A stretch of DNA of 64,000 nucleotides. Origin: Hymenobacter roseosalivarius DSM 11622 (GTDB taxonomy: Bacteria > Bacteroidota > Bacteroidia > Cytophagales > Hymenobacteraceae). Position numbers and translations under genes: made by a program. The stretch covers positions 1 to 64,000 of the forward strand of contig NZ_FWWW01000058.1 of the NCBI RefSeq assembly GCF_900176135.1, read 5' to 3'. The notes beneath the pieces are model-generated. The model did not search any database. It was not told the origin of the DNA and worked only from the letters and a program-made list of their open reading frames with translations. How positions within the stretch are numbered: position 1 is the stretch's first letter; each line of letters starts with the position of its first letter. This document shows, in pieces, positions 16,919 to 26,657 of this stretch.

Positions 16919-19900
16919 TCTTGCTCAATTTTAAGGGCAGTTTGGGGTTCGATTTCACGCAGTGACCAATTCACCCGCCACTGATCAGCAGCTGGCTGGG
17001 CTTGATTAAGGTCAGCATATAGCCGTTGGTTGCCTGCCGTAGACGCACCGAAAGCGAGCTTTTCATTTAAGGTCGGCACTAGCGCATCGCGCCTGCTTTC
17101 CCACTGGGTAAACAGGCGGTCTACTTGGCTTTTAAGAACGACAAGTTCCTCTTCTCCCAGTAAGTGGCGCACATTGTCGCCAACTACAGCTGCATCGAGT
17201 TTAATAAGGTTTTCGTGCCGGCTCTGAAAATAGTCATAAACCACTGCTTTGATGATTGCCGTTTGCGCGTCGGTTAGATCGCCGGCGGATGTGTTAGGAC
17301 CAAACGAAGGCTGTTGCTGCCTTATCATAGCCGCCAGTACCGTCGGCAGATAACGGGCAAGCGCTTTGTTGGTAAAAGGCGTAATGCTCAAGGGTTCAAC
17401 GAAAGCATACAGTCGGTCGTGGAAGTCGGTGAAATGCTCAAAGTGAGAGAGGTCCCGGGGGCGGAGCGGATGGTGCAGGGTTATGACTAACCCTGCGTGC
17501 TCGCGCGCGACGCGGCTACTGGCTTGGATGTATTCAGCCATGCTTTTAGGCATGCCGTTTACGAGCATGATGTTCAGGCGCCCAATGTCGATGCCAACGG
17601 AAATCATACTGGTAGCCAGTAGCAAATCGGGGGTAGTTCGAACATTTTGGCTACGAGCTCCTAAGTCGTAAGGAGTTTCAGCTCGCACTAATGCTGCCTT
17701 TACCTGATTGTCGTTCATGCGTCCTGTCAGTTCTATAGTTCGCAGGTAGCGGTAGCTATAGTGGAGTGGCTGAGTGAGGAGTAGGTCATCGAGCAGGCGC
17801 AGGTAGTCACTTTGCAAGAAAGTATCCACTTGCGAAGCCGTTTTACCTACCTCTCGTAGGCTGCCGAAGTAAGCGACAACACTGTAGTAAGCATCTATGA
17901 GTGCGTTTGTGTCCTTATCTCTCTCTCCATCAGTACTAGGGGCATATACTGCTGCAGAGTTCTCTGTTAATAAGCGATGGGCCAACAGCAAGCCGAGTAA
18001 ATGGCGTTGCGTTATCATTAATGTTTTGCCGGTGGGGCATACGCCTAGGTAGCGCCGTTTCGAAAGCTCCTTTTTATCTAGGTCACGGCGGTATACAGCA
18101 TAGAATGAGTTGTCCGCTCGTACCCCTGGCTTTGGAAAAACATTTACGTGGCGGTCATACAGCGCCCATACCTGCAACACGGTATTGCGAGTCGTTGCTG
18201 TAGAAGAAATGATCTTCGCTCGTGTCCATTTTCCTTTACCATCTGGAACTCGGCACAACTGGTCGAGCACTGATTCAAAAAGAGCAACGGACGAACCGAG
18301 TGGCCCTTGCAAGAGGTGAAGCTCATCCTGGATGATTAAGTTAGGCGGGCGTTGCGAGGTCCCCGACCGACGATTACCGAAGAGGCGTCGCGTGTCATTT
18401 GTTGCCGCATCATCAGTTTTATGGGCAAGCGCTGCAAACTTGTCAACCGTCCCAAATAAAAGCGTAGGGGGACGATGGTACAACAACTCATCACAGAGCA
18501 GAATAGGTAGTGCAGGGCCGTCAATTCCGTCCTCATCGGGCCCAAATAAACAACCCAGCCCCAAACAGTTGAAAGTGGACTGATTATTAGATTGTAACCC
18601 TCCAACTGGGCCACCATAGACGCCGGCCTTCAAGTCGAATAAGTCGGTGCCGCAACAAGGGCAAGCGACTACTGGAATTTTACCGCACTCTGCCCGTGCC
18701 CGTGTTTCAAGTTCACGGCGCATATCATCCGTAGTGGCCAACTTGTAGTCGTTTCCCCACTCTGCGATTTTAGTGCTAATCGTATTGGAAATATCTAGAA
18801 GCCCCGTGCCAGGGGTTTGGGCGTTTCCGACATTAGGTATGCTTAGCTTATTGGGCAGGAACTTGCTACCAACCCAAAGACCGATACTAAAGGGCTCTTT
18901 TCCCAAGGTGTCTAGTAATCGCGGCCAAGACCTAACAATTTCAAGAGCTAAAACCAGACGGGTAGCCCTTTGAAACTGCTGAAGGGTGAGCAACCGCAAG
19001 GTATAGCGCATTAGCACCGCCGTGCCCCCACCAGTAGTTGGGTATGCTAATCGACGATGTAAGGCACAAAAAGCAATTAAGCCAAGGTATGCCTCGGTTT
19101 TACCGCCCCCAGTAGGAAACCATACCAAGTCAACCAGGGCATTACGTTCATGCCACTCGGTTGGGGGAGTGGACAACTCAAATAAAGCTTGGCTAGAAGT
19201 GGGCTCAGGCCGTACAAACCCATCAATATTTAGCAGAATAAATGCTAGCTGGAAGGGTCTCCACGCCGCGGGCTGGTTGCCTCGCAGCTTATCATTGGCC
19301 TGCGCATAAAAATTGGCGCTATAACCCTGGCCTCGGGTTTCTTTAAGAACAGTATTGGTTGGGTCTCCGGGCCGCCATGTATTCTTGCCCACTTTACTAC
19401 CATGCCAGAGCTGGACAAACATGGCCGCATTTGCCAGACGAAAGGCCTGCAAAGCAGGTGTGTCAGTGGCCAACAACTCAATGTTGCGCCGCATGCGGTC
19501 AAGGTCCCGTTGGCAGCACTGCATCTGCTCTCTCACAAGGGCATGCTTCTCGGGGCTTTCAGCCTTTAATGCCTTGCTCGTTTGTTTGTTAATCCAGTGT
19601 TGATAGTAAGCAATAAATCGACGTAGACCGTCCAATATATCTGAGTCTTCAGCTTGTCCGGTTACTCCAAAATCACCTAACCACTGAAATCGCAATACAT
19701 CATCCTCCGTCAGGAGTCGGGCTTCTGGTTCATCGCTAAGGGAATGGGGTGCTGCCGGGGAGATGTCCGGTACGTCCTTATAGGGTAAATAGTTGGTTTC
19801 AGCCCGAGTGACTCTTTTATAGTCATCGGGTAATGGCCAGGAAGCTGCTACCCCGTGGCCAATGGCATAGGGAGGCGCATGACGATATAGAAACTTAATT

Positions 19901-21366
19901 GTCGCATCTTCAGCCAGCAAACTGCCGGTATCAGTGCTAGCCCCTGCTTTTTGATAAGGCAGTAAACCCCCAGGCACGTTTAAAGCTAAGTTCACCCCAA
20001 ACAAGCAATGAGAGGCAGTGCTAGTATCGTAGGAAGGGTATGGTCCCCCTTCGTCGACCACAACAGGTTGGCTAAAATTTTCAGCCTGTACTTTCACGAA
20101 TAACGCTTCGGCACGATGCCGATCATCTCGGCGAAGCAGGATGCGCACGCGGAGGCGATGGCCATCCGCTGAGTGCGGAACTGGGTCGCATGGTTGAGCC
20201 AGTTGGCCTCCGTTATCTGCTTCAAAAGTAAAACAGCTTTCGTGACGGCCATGCCGAAGACGCTGCTGCCATTCGCCTAGGGCTAGCGGCAATTCGATAC
20301 GCTCATCCTTGGCTTGCCAGTACGTGTTGTAAGCATCGGTAGAGCGCAACGGGAAGGCTAACTTTTGAAAGGCCTGGTACGTGAAGTACAGCTGTTGTAA
20401 ATTCTCTATTTGTTGGGTGAGTCGCTGGAATCGTGTTGACCCACGCACAGCCGGGTCCTCACTAAACCTCAAGCGATCCCACTGGCGAAGAAGGGCGTCT
20501 GAATCAGAAGTTGAAGCGGCTAGAGCATCTTCCGTTTCGTCCGAATCAGGGATATCTGGCGTATCATTTATTCCTTCAGCAGATCGACGTTTTTTGCTAA
20601 ATAGGGCGTCAGTCTCTCTGCGAATCCGTTGTAACGCGCGCGAAAGCTCTGCGTAGGCCTCTTTATCTCGAGTGTCAGGCACTTCCCGTACGCTTAGCAA
20701 GGGGCCAGCTGCATGGTTAAGGCGCACTTCGAAATAACGGCTTAGTAAAGGGCCATATTCTGCGTCTACGAGAAGGCGGCTGTAGTGAGGATTTTGTGGA
20801 TAATCAGTTAATAGTAGGGCAATATGCTTTTTATCGGAAGCTGACACAGCTTCATATCTTCGGTAGCTTAAGTATAGCGTCGCATTTGGATCTGCTGCCG
20901 GTACGCAACAACTCAATCCCATGTAACGCGGGTATAGTTGGCTGAAATTGCGTAGTGGGTCGGCAGCTGGCACTAAATCATCATCGGGGCCGGCCAGGGG
21001 CTCATCATTTGCGCCATTCGGTTCTACTCCAACTGGGGCTTCGGTATCCTCATATTTATCCAGCGAAACAGTAGACTCGGTATCCTCGGCGCTATCCAGT
21101 ACATCATCAGTCTCATCCTCGTCTGGTGCTTCATCCCTATCGAGTGGTGCCAAGGCTAAACGCACTGGAGGAAAAAGAATACCAGTATGGTAAATACCAG
21201 TAGGAGCGCCGAGTAGAATCTCTGGTTGATTGGCTGAAGCGTTTCGTAGGTCAAATAGACGCTGTCTTCCCAATAAGTCAGCTGAGCCACCAGGACCTAA
21301 AAGTCGACGACGCACAAAATCCGCTAGTTGGTCACGAGTTTCTTTAAAAGGATCAAGGCTTGGCAT
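16915..21366 (-). CDS. DrmA-like SF2 helicase
   Basis: A 1483-residue helicase. After an N-terminal region with a long acidic low-complexity stretch (about residues 78-135), the helicase core shows P-T-G-G-G-K-T-E-A-Y-L-G near residue 755 and I-I-Q-D-E-L-H-L-L-Q-G-P-L-G near 1013, where D-E-L-H replaces D-E-A-H. Motif V/VI is represented by A-T-S-M-I-S-V-G-I-D-I-G and Q-A-S-S-R-V-A-R near 1250-1285. The G-G-G-K-T loop and the D-E-L-H-L-x-x-G-P-L-G box are hallmarks of DrmA. Between them lies a Cys cluster (C-P-C-C-G near 900, more Cys near 930), probably a zinc site. It overlaps the DrmB-like gene. Confidence 0.88.
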   Translation of the reverse strand: MPSLDPFKETRDQLADFVRRRLLGPGGSADLLGRQRLFDLRNASANQPEILLGAPTGIYHTGILFPPVRLALAPLDRDEAPDEDETDDVLDSAEDTESTVSLDKYEDTEAPVGVEPNGANDEPLAGPDDDLVPAADPLRNFSQLYPRYMGLSCCVPAADPNATLYLSYRRYEAVSASDKKHIALLLTDYPQNPHYSRLLVDAEYGPLLSRYFEVRLNHAAGPLLSVREVPDTRDKEAYAELSRALQRIRRETDALFSKKRRSAEGINDTPDIPDSDETEDALAASTSDSDALLRQWDRLRFSEDPAVRGSTRFQRLTQQIENLQQLYFTYQAFQKLAFPLRSTDAYNTYWQAKDERIELPLALGEWQQRLRHGRHESCFTFEADNGGQLAQPCDPVPHSADGHRLRVRILLRRDDRHRAEALFVKVQAENFSQPVVVDEGGPYPSYDTSTASHCLFGVNLALNVPGGLLPYQKAGASTDTGSLLAEDATIKFLYRHAPPYAIGHGVAASWPLPDDYKRVTRAETNYLPYKDVPDISPAAPHSLSDEPEARLLTEDDVLRFQWLGDFGVTGQAEDSDILDGLRRFIAYYQHWINKQTSKALKAESPEKHALVREQMQCCQRDLDRMRRNIELLATDTPALQAFRLANAAMFVQLWHGSKVGKNTWRPGDPTNTVLKETRGQGYSANFYAQANDKLRGNQPAAWRPFQLAFILLNIDGFVRPEPTSSQALFELSTPPTEWHERNALVDLVWFPTGGGKTEAYLGLIAFCALHRRLAYPTTGGGTAVLMRYTLRLLTLQQFQRATRLVLALEIVRSWPRLLDTLGKEPFSIGLWVGSKFLPNKLSIPNVGNAQTPGTGLLDISNTISTKIAEWGNDYKLATTDDMRRELETRARAECGKIPVVACPCCGTDLFDLKAGVYGGPVGGLQSNNQSTFNCLGLGCLFGPDEDGIDGPALPILLCDELLYHRPPTLLFGTVDKFAALAHKTDDAATNDTRRLFGNRRSGTSQRPPNLIIQDELHLLQGPLGSSVALFESVLDQLCRVPDGKGKWTRAKIISSTATTRNTVLQVWALYDRHVNVFPKPGVRADNSFYAVYRRDLDKKELSKRRYLGVCPTGKTLMITQRHLLGLLLAHRLLTENSAAVYAPSTDGERDKDTNALIDAYYSVVAYFGSLREVGKTASQVDTFLQSDYLRLLDDLLLTQPLHYSYRYLRTIELTGRMNDNQVKAALVRAETPYDLGARSQNVRTTPDLLLATSMISVGIDIGRLNIMLVNGMPKSMAEYIQASSRVAREHAGLVITLHHPLRPRDLSHFEHFTDFHDRLYAFVEPLSITPFTNKALARYLPTVLAAMIRQQQPSFGPNTSAGDLTDAQTAIIKAVVYDYFQSRHENLIKLDAAVVGDNVRHLLGEEELVVLKSQVDRLFTQWESRRDALVPTLNEKLAFGASTAGNQRLYADLNQAQPAADQWRVNWSLREIEPQTALKIEQE

Positions 21367-21423
21367 ATGTAAACGTTGGTAGCAGACTATTGATGATGTA
21401 AGATAAATTGGGGTGTAAGAAGG

Positions 21424-23472
21424 TTATTTTTTGAGCAATGCAGCAGTTAAAATTGAAATAAAATACTCATAAATATCTTCAGTGAATTCTGGTAATTTTC
21501 GGTGGTCCGTATCATAGAAAACCTTGAATTTATCAGGATGCAGGCTCACATGATGGACTAAACTTTGCTTGATAGTATCCTGTGATATTTGTCCACTATT
21601 GTGAATTGTACACTGCTGCCACCAGGCTAGTAGCTCACGCCGAACCTTTTGGTACTCTTGGCGCAAGGAGGCTTCTTCCTGGTTGGATAATGTTCTCCGC
21701 CACCGTTCCTCTCGATGCAGGAGCTGCATCTCATCTATCTGCCCGCTTTGACTGCCTATTACTTGGTAAATAGCATTTCTATTTTGCCAGCTACCGGGCA
21801 CTCTCGTTGTAGACTCAACGGGCTGGCAGTAGTTATCCCATGCTAAATAGGTTCGGAGGAATGTTGCTTCAGCTACATGCAGCTTGATGTCGCCAAAACG
21901 CCCCTCAACCATGTGCCGATATAACCGCTCAGGGTTGTATCGATAATGCTTATATGCAAACTCTCGAAGTGCTTGTTTCCAAAAGGGTAACTCGCGAGAT
22001 CGGGTAGCGGAGGCTGTCTTGGTGGCTGCTCTTCTTAAGGACTCTCGCAATTGCTTTTCATCGAGAAAATGCTCGCCGCTACGTACATCGGCAAGCAAGC
22101 ATTTTTCTAGCATCCACTCTTCATTGCTGTGTCTATGCACCCACACTGGGCGTTCTTCGGGGGCTATAACCCGCCGAGCGCGCGCATTAAGCTGCCTTAT
22201 ACTAGAATTAATTTCTTCTGTAAATAGGCCAGTGGCAAATGGGGCGCTTTCAGCATCATCTCCCACAAATGCAGTGACCAACTCTTCGACATCCTCTGCT
22301 TCTTGAAGACGAATTGCTTGGTCTACGTCATCGGGTGTACGTTGCGCTGGAGATATATGAAGCACAGCATCGTCAAGCTCGGCTAGCGCAGCTTCGGAGG
22401 GAATGCGGCCTACTTCGCGCGCGGCCGCTTGGTCCTCATCCGTTAGGGCTGTCCACTCATCATTCTGTTGAATTAGTAATTTAGGTCGTGGCTTGCTGGC
22501 AGGCTTTTTAGGCAATGGTGGCGAAATATTGAATGCAGGGTCAGTACTAAGCTCGATATTAGTACCAATACGATTGAACAATGAAGGCGCGCGGTAAGCA
22601 GGTAATGCTGGTGAGGCAGCATTTAAGTCAGCAGCTAGCTCTGTAGCGGCGAGGGTAGGGTCAGTAGGGTTTGCATAAATTGTTAATGGCCATAGTTGAC
22701 GATGCAGTGCATCCCGTTCCAGCTCGAATTGACGAAGTGCTCCATGACAGAACACATCATGGAAAAGCTCTTTATGAAGTAACCAATGCAAATTATTAGA
22801 TGCTGGCAGCTGTCGTAAAGCCCACCAGTAACGTGGTTGAACCCCCGTCACATACACCGGCCAAGAGGGGTTATTGTCGATAACATTTAATTCACTGGGA
22901 GCAATAAAGGTTAGATGAGTAAATTCTGCTAGCCGTTGGGTACGCAAGTCTTGCGTCAGGCCCAGAAAGCCAGGTAAGTATCGAGGCTGGCTCACATGGA
23001 TAGGTACTATAACATAGGCCCGTTCTTTTGGCAGCTGATTCAACTGCCGCCAAAGCGGCTGCATGACAGCTAATAAGTCTGTAATCTGCTTTGCTAACCC
23101 CTCCAGCTTACGTCTACGCTCACCGCCAAGGTGAATTTGACTGTATTGCCGGTATATATAGTCAGCTACAGTACGGGCAGTGGTAGCATCGCGTATCCAA
23201 TGCAGAAGGTTCCACGGTAAGGGACTTACGTAGTCTGTATTGTCTTCTGTCGCCCGGGCCGCATTTTCTGCGTCTTGTTCTTGAACGTATGCCGCCAGAA
23301 GCTTTCGTAATTGGACTTCCTTGCCAGAGTCTGTTGTTAGGTAAAAATGATTGCTCTGATAATTAATTTCACGGGCTGATGGTTGACCGAACCACAAAGC
23401 TTGCGTCGGCACAGCTTGAACTACAACCACCTGCTTAGGTACTTCCCCCCATGTCAAGGCTCGTGGGCGCAT
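21424..23472 (-). CDS. Unrecognised large protein in the DrmAB-like operon
   Basis: About 682 residues from the ATG at 23472 (M-R-P-R-A-L-T-W-G-E). An upstream in-frame start at 23538 would overlap the previous gene by 85 bases, so the downstream ATG is preferred. I recognise no catalytic motif. The sequence is Trp-, Arg- and Glu-rich, with a proline/lysine linker near the middle (P-P-L-P-K-K-P-A-S-K-P-R-P-K-L) that may divide two domains. It lies 57 bases upstream of the helicase gene. DrmE and DrmD do not obviously match. It is a candidate new component of a DISARM-related system. Confidence 0.75.
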   Translation of the reverse strand: MRPRALTWGEVPKQVVVVQAVPTQALWFGQPSAREINYQSNHFYLTTDSGKEVQLRKLLAAYVQEQDAENAARATEDNTDYVSPLPWNLLHWIRDATTARTVADYIYRQYSQIHLGGERRRKLEGLAKQITDLLAVMQPLWRQLNQLPKERAYVIVPIHVSQPRYLPGFLGLTQDLRTQRLAEFTHLTFIAPSELNVIDNNPSWPVYVTGVQPRYWWALRQLPASNNLHWLLHKELFHDVFCHGALRQFELERDALHRQLWPLTIYANPTDPTLAATELAADLNAASPALPAYRAPSLFNRIGTNIELSTDPAFNISPPLPKKPASKPRPKLLIQQNDEWTALTDEDQAAAREVGRIPSEAALAELDDAVLHISPAQRTPDDVDQAIRLQEAEDVEELVTAFVGDDAESAPFATGLFTEEINSSIRQLNARARRVIAPEERPVWVHRHSNEEWMLEKCLLADVRSGEHFLDEKQLRESLRRAATKTASATRSRELPFWKQALREFAYKHYRYNPERLYRHMVEGRFGDIKLHVAEATFLRTYLAWDNYCQPVESTTRVPGSWQNRNAIYQVIGSQSGQIDEMQLLHREERWRRTLSNQEEASLRQEYQKVRRELLAWWQQCTIHNSGQISQDTIKQSLVHHVSLHPDKFKVFYDTDHRKLPEFTEDIYEYFISILTAALLKK

Positions 23473-24401
23473 TGTAGTTGATACGACGATTTTGGCTTTT
23501 GGACAGGTGCTTTTATTATATGTTCCACTAGCCGGCACCCGCCCAAAAAAAACAGGATGCTACTACGTTTCAGTACTGCAGCACGCGCTAGTGCAGTTGA
23601 TTCTTTAGGCTGACCTAGGGTCCACATAAGTGGGGCTGTGCCAGGTGAGGTTGCTGCCCTCACGGACTCAGTGTTATGAAGTGACTCGCCCACCCAGCGT
23701 GGCAAATCCTTTGCAAGATTTTTAGCGCACCAAATAGCCACAGGTTGGGGTAGTCCAGCGATGCATCCACCTGTAAGAGACATGGATGAGTCATCAGCCG
23801 AAGGACTATAATAGGCTAGCATACGAGCAGCAACGGCCGGTGGCAGGGCTCTTTCTCCCTTCGATAATTCGTATATGGCGGGCTGCTCGGTCGAAAGTGA
23901 TAGTATGCTAGAAGGCGCCTGAAATGTCAGAATCGTTTCTTCAGATTCTTGCAATGCATGCTTTTCGACCCCATGTAAGGTAAAGTATGGGTTATGCGTC
24001 CCTTTACGCCAACTTAATGGATTGAATAATTGAATACGTTTAAATGATGGCTCCTCACAGGCTAAATCTTGCGCTAACCAGTCAGTAATAGTAGGCCATT
24101 GGGCCACGCTCTCTTGTGCAGCCTCTACGGCCAACATAAGACTTAGTGCGGAAAATAAACGCTGCCGCAGCGCTGCATCGCCGAAACCAAAGTGCAGGTG
24201 AACTTCAACTAGACCTGATGTCTCTTGCTCATTCCGGATTCGAACTTGACGCACTTGCTCGCGCAACCAACGCAGCAAATGCTCATCTGCTGTGTCTTGA
24301 CCATCTAGGTTGGCAGCCTTAACCAGCCAACCTAATTCTGCTGGCCAGGTCGGTAAATAAGTTAACCATTTTTCAATTACCTGGGTAAAGGTAAGGTTCA
24401 T
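23454..24401 (-). CDS. Unrecognised protein, first gene of the DrmAB-like operon
   Basis: A 315-residue protein beginning M-N-L-T-F-T-Q-V-I-E-K-W. It has a helical N-terminal half and a C-terminal half with short hydrophobic stretches (R-S-S-I-L-F-F-L-G-G-C) but no clear signal peptide. I could not assign a family or active site. As the first gene after an approximately 540-bp gene-free stretch it probably defines the operon promoter side. It overlaps the next gene by about 19 bases, indicating co-translation. Sensor or adaptor roles are possible but not shown by the sequence. Confidence 0.75.
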   Translation of the reverse strand: MNLTFTQVIEKWLTYLPTWPAELGWLVKAANLDGQDTADEHLLRWLREQVRQVRIRNEQETSGLVEVHLHFGFGDAALRQRLFSALSLMLAVEAAQESVAQWPTITDWLAQDLACEEPSFKRIQLFNPLSWRKGTHNPYFTLHGVEKHALQESEETILTFQAPSSILSLSTEQPAIYELSKGERALPPAVAARMLAYYSPSADDSSMSLTGGCIAGLPQPVAIWCAKNLAKDLPRWVGESLHNTESVRAATSPGTAPLMWTLGQPKESTALARAAVLKRSSILFFLGGCRLVEHIIKAPVQKPKSSYQLQCAHEP

Positions 24402-24939
24402 ATAAAGCCTATTCTAATAAAGATAAAAGTATCAATAGCTTAAATTCTTTCAGTACTCAAAATGGTGTAGTCCAGTAAAAGTACACAGCGGACTAAAGTA
24501 AGTTAAATTTAGATTATATTCTAATGGGTGTAACTAATGGTAGCTGAGACCAGATTATTACTGGTTAAGTAAGAACAGAGGGCTACTTTCAAATAACCTT
24601 CTAACGCTTCGTTAAATGTAAGCCTGCGAGTTTCTTCGATAAGGGGCCACTAGAGTTGAGTTTCGCATCCTCCTCTAAGGATCTGTGTAAGCGTGGAACA
24701 GACGTGGTATACATATGAAAAGGTTTTACCTATAAATGCATGGGGTACCTCACTCAAAAGCTTTGATTGAAAAAAATAATTTTTTTGTAGGAGCGGTAGG
24801 CGAACGCATACCCCAGTACACCCCCCTTGCCAAAGCCAGAAAACTGAATCCAATAGACCGCTTTGTCCAGGGAAGCGACGGCTATCGGCGCCTCGCGCCA
24901 CCTGTTGCTTCTGACTTTCGAAGGGCGAAGAATAAAAAC
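24402..24939. other. Gene-free region upstream of the DrmAB-like operon
   Basis: An AT-rich stretch of about 540 bases. The only frames are short and lack any family resemblance; one on the minus strand (24650-24970) has erratic composition and is not accepted. The promoter of the five-gene operon should lie close to 24402-24500 on the minus strand, but no clear Bacteroidota -33/-7 pair was found. Confidence 0.4.
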
Positions 24940-25045
24940 TGAATTTATTCCGCCAACGGAATAAATTCATGCTGTACCTAACTGGTTCATCTACAGACTT
25001 TTGTTAGATGAAACGATTAAAGTCCGTTGGCGGAATTTAATCGTT
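24940..25045. repeat. Three consecutive hairpins with a shared inverted core
   Basis: Hairpin one is a perfect 13-bp stem (24940-24952 with 24957-24969) closed by CCAA. Hairpin two is an 8-bp stem (24986-24993 with 25005-25012). Hairpin three has a 10-bp outer stem (25012-25021 with 25036-25045) and an inner TCCG/CGGA stem closed by TTGG, followed by a T-rich run. The inner 12 bases of the first and third hairpins are reverse complements of each other (TCCGCCAACGGA and TCCGTTGGCGGA). Terminators or a structured mobile-element end are both possible. Confidence 0.6.
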
Positions 25046-25308
25046 CTATTTTTCCCAAAAACGCGCAGCGCCTGTCCCTCGGATGATGGCGTCGCGCTTC
25101 CTACGGAAAGTGGGCTTGTGAAAGAGGCGCACAAAATCTGCCGCTCGGTGGCCCGGAGCGTACTGGGTTAGTTACCTCGCTCCGCATCCTCCCGTCGCGC
25201 CCGACGGATATGGCCCTACGCTGCGCGCTGGGAAGACGGGAGACGAACTCCCGGTCGTGTCTATCCTTAGCGCCTGCTGGTGAATAGGTCAACCAGCCTC
25301 TTTCTACT

Positions 25309-25833
25309 ATGGCCCAGCCACTAACCACCGCCCAAGTACAGGCCGCCCTGGCCAACGCCCCCCTAACGCCCATGGATCGCAAGAACGCGGTGCTGGAAAG
25401 CCTGACCTACCGCTCCGAAGTACCCAGCGACACCTACCGCTCCGCCCTCGACAGCCACGGGCTGGTCAAGCGCTTTGGCTACGACACCGACCCCTCGGGG
25501 GCGCTGGTGCGCAAACCCCTGCTTGCCCGGAAGGATTTTGCCGATGGCTCCTACCGCCAGGGCGAACGGCTAGTAGACCGTGCTGGGCAACCGGCGTTCG
25601 AAAGCACAGGGCAGTTTGTGGTCGCCTCCTCCGGGGCCGAGATCAGGCTCTATGATTCGGTCATCAACCGTCTGGGTACCTCCGCCGACCCCCAGGACGG
25701 GGCCCTGTGGAAGGCCCTCACCGGCGACAACACCCACGATGTCATCTTTACCGGCGCCATCCGGCTGGCCATCAGGCAGGAAGTGGTCGACGCGACGCGC
25801 GGCTACAAGCAGCCCCACTTGGTAGAGGCGTAG
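25309..25833 (+). CDS. Hypothetical 174-aa protein
   Basis: A high-GC frame with an ATG start (M-A-Q-P-L-T-T-A-Q-V-Q-A-A-L) and a TAG stop. The protein is hydrophilic, with no signal peptide, membrane helix or recognisable motif. The composition matches real genes of this genome better than the noise frames nearby. It stands alone between the hairpin cluster and the tRNA gene, with about 250 gene-free bases upstream and 800 downstream. Function unknown. Confidence 0.6.
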   Translation: MAQPLTTAQVQAALANAPLTPMDRKNAVLESLTYRSEVPSDTYRSALDSHGLVKRFGYDTDPSGALVRKPLLARKDFADGSYRQGERLVDRAGQPAFESTGQFVVASSGAEIRLYDSVINRLGTSADPQDGALWKALTGDNTHDVIFTGAIRLAIRQEVVDATRGYKQPHLVEA

Positions 25834-26657
25834 CAACGAGTACCCCGCATTGGCTCTATGCTAGTGCGGGCGTACTGGCTACGATTAGGATTAGTACGCT
25901 AACGGAATCTCGCTCCCCACAATTGGGGAGGACGACGGATACACCCCTACACCACGCCCCCCTAAGGCGCGATGCCCGCAGTCGCTCCGCCTGGTGCTAC
26001 CTAGAAGTGCGCAGCCCTTCTCAAGCCTCCCAGCGAAGCGAACCCGTTTGCAAGCCTCGCACGCATAGTTACTAGCATAGCTAGGGTAGAAGCGGATGGG
26101 TGTGCGCTGTAAGCGAGACCTGGCTTATAAAGCCTACTTCTCCCTGGGCAAGGCTCTCAAGCTGGCGCCGCACTCTCTACTACGTAGTGATTGTTAGTAT
26201 AGCATCTGCGCTTCGAGCATCCATTTCCCGCGCTTTGCTCATTCGAAAACCGTGTCTTGGGCTTCTGCGCTTAGAGCCCGGTCTTCCCGCGGTGCCTTTA
26301 TTGTTAGTATAGCATCTGCGCTTAGGCATGGAAAATAGGGAACAGCGCATGAACTACTGATCCGCTGTAATTTTTATACGGCCGCAATTCCTATATCAGC
26401 GCTAAACAGAACCTCATCTACTTAGCAGGCTTTGTTAGCTTTGGCAAGACAATGTTGATTAGTGTGTGACGTCCTACCTTTTGTCTGACCTTTCCTGGAA
26501 AAATATGGCTAGCTTTGTTGGGCTAAGGCATTGTCGGCTGGCAAGAACAAGTCTGCTTAGGCGCAACAAGGCAAACCTTATTAAGCATACTTGCGCAAAC
26601 TAGCACAAAGTCGTAGTTTGCACCGCCGAAACCAACCTATACGGTTGCGAACGCACC
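25834..26657. other. Gene-free region upstream of tRNA-Met
   Basis: About 820 bases without a supported gene. It contains a 24-base direct repeat (described separately). Short frames such as the plus-strand one at 26100-26312 have no support. The region may be decayed mobile DNA. Confidence 0.4.
26190..26323. repeat. Pair of identical 24-base direct repeats
   Basis: The same 24 bases (beginning ATTGTTAGTATAGCATCTGC) occur at 26190-26213 and 26300-26323, 110 bases apart. Neither copy lies in a gene. Origin is unknown. A tandem segment duplication or the scars of an excised element would both fit. Confidence 0.8.

Noticed and set aside
24402-24500. Bacteroidota -33/-7 promoter for the DrmAB-like operon
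   Set aside because: A TTTG-like box is present on the minus strand, but the -7 match is too weak to call.
24650-24970. 106-aa minus-strand frame upstream of the DrmAB-like operon
   Set aside because: Erratic composition, no motif, and it runs through the hairpin region.
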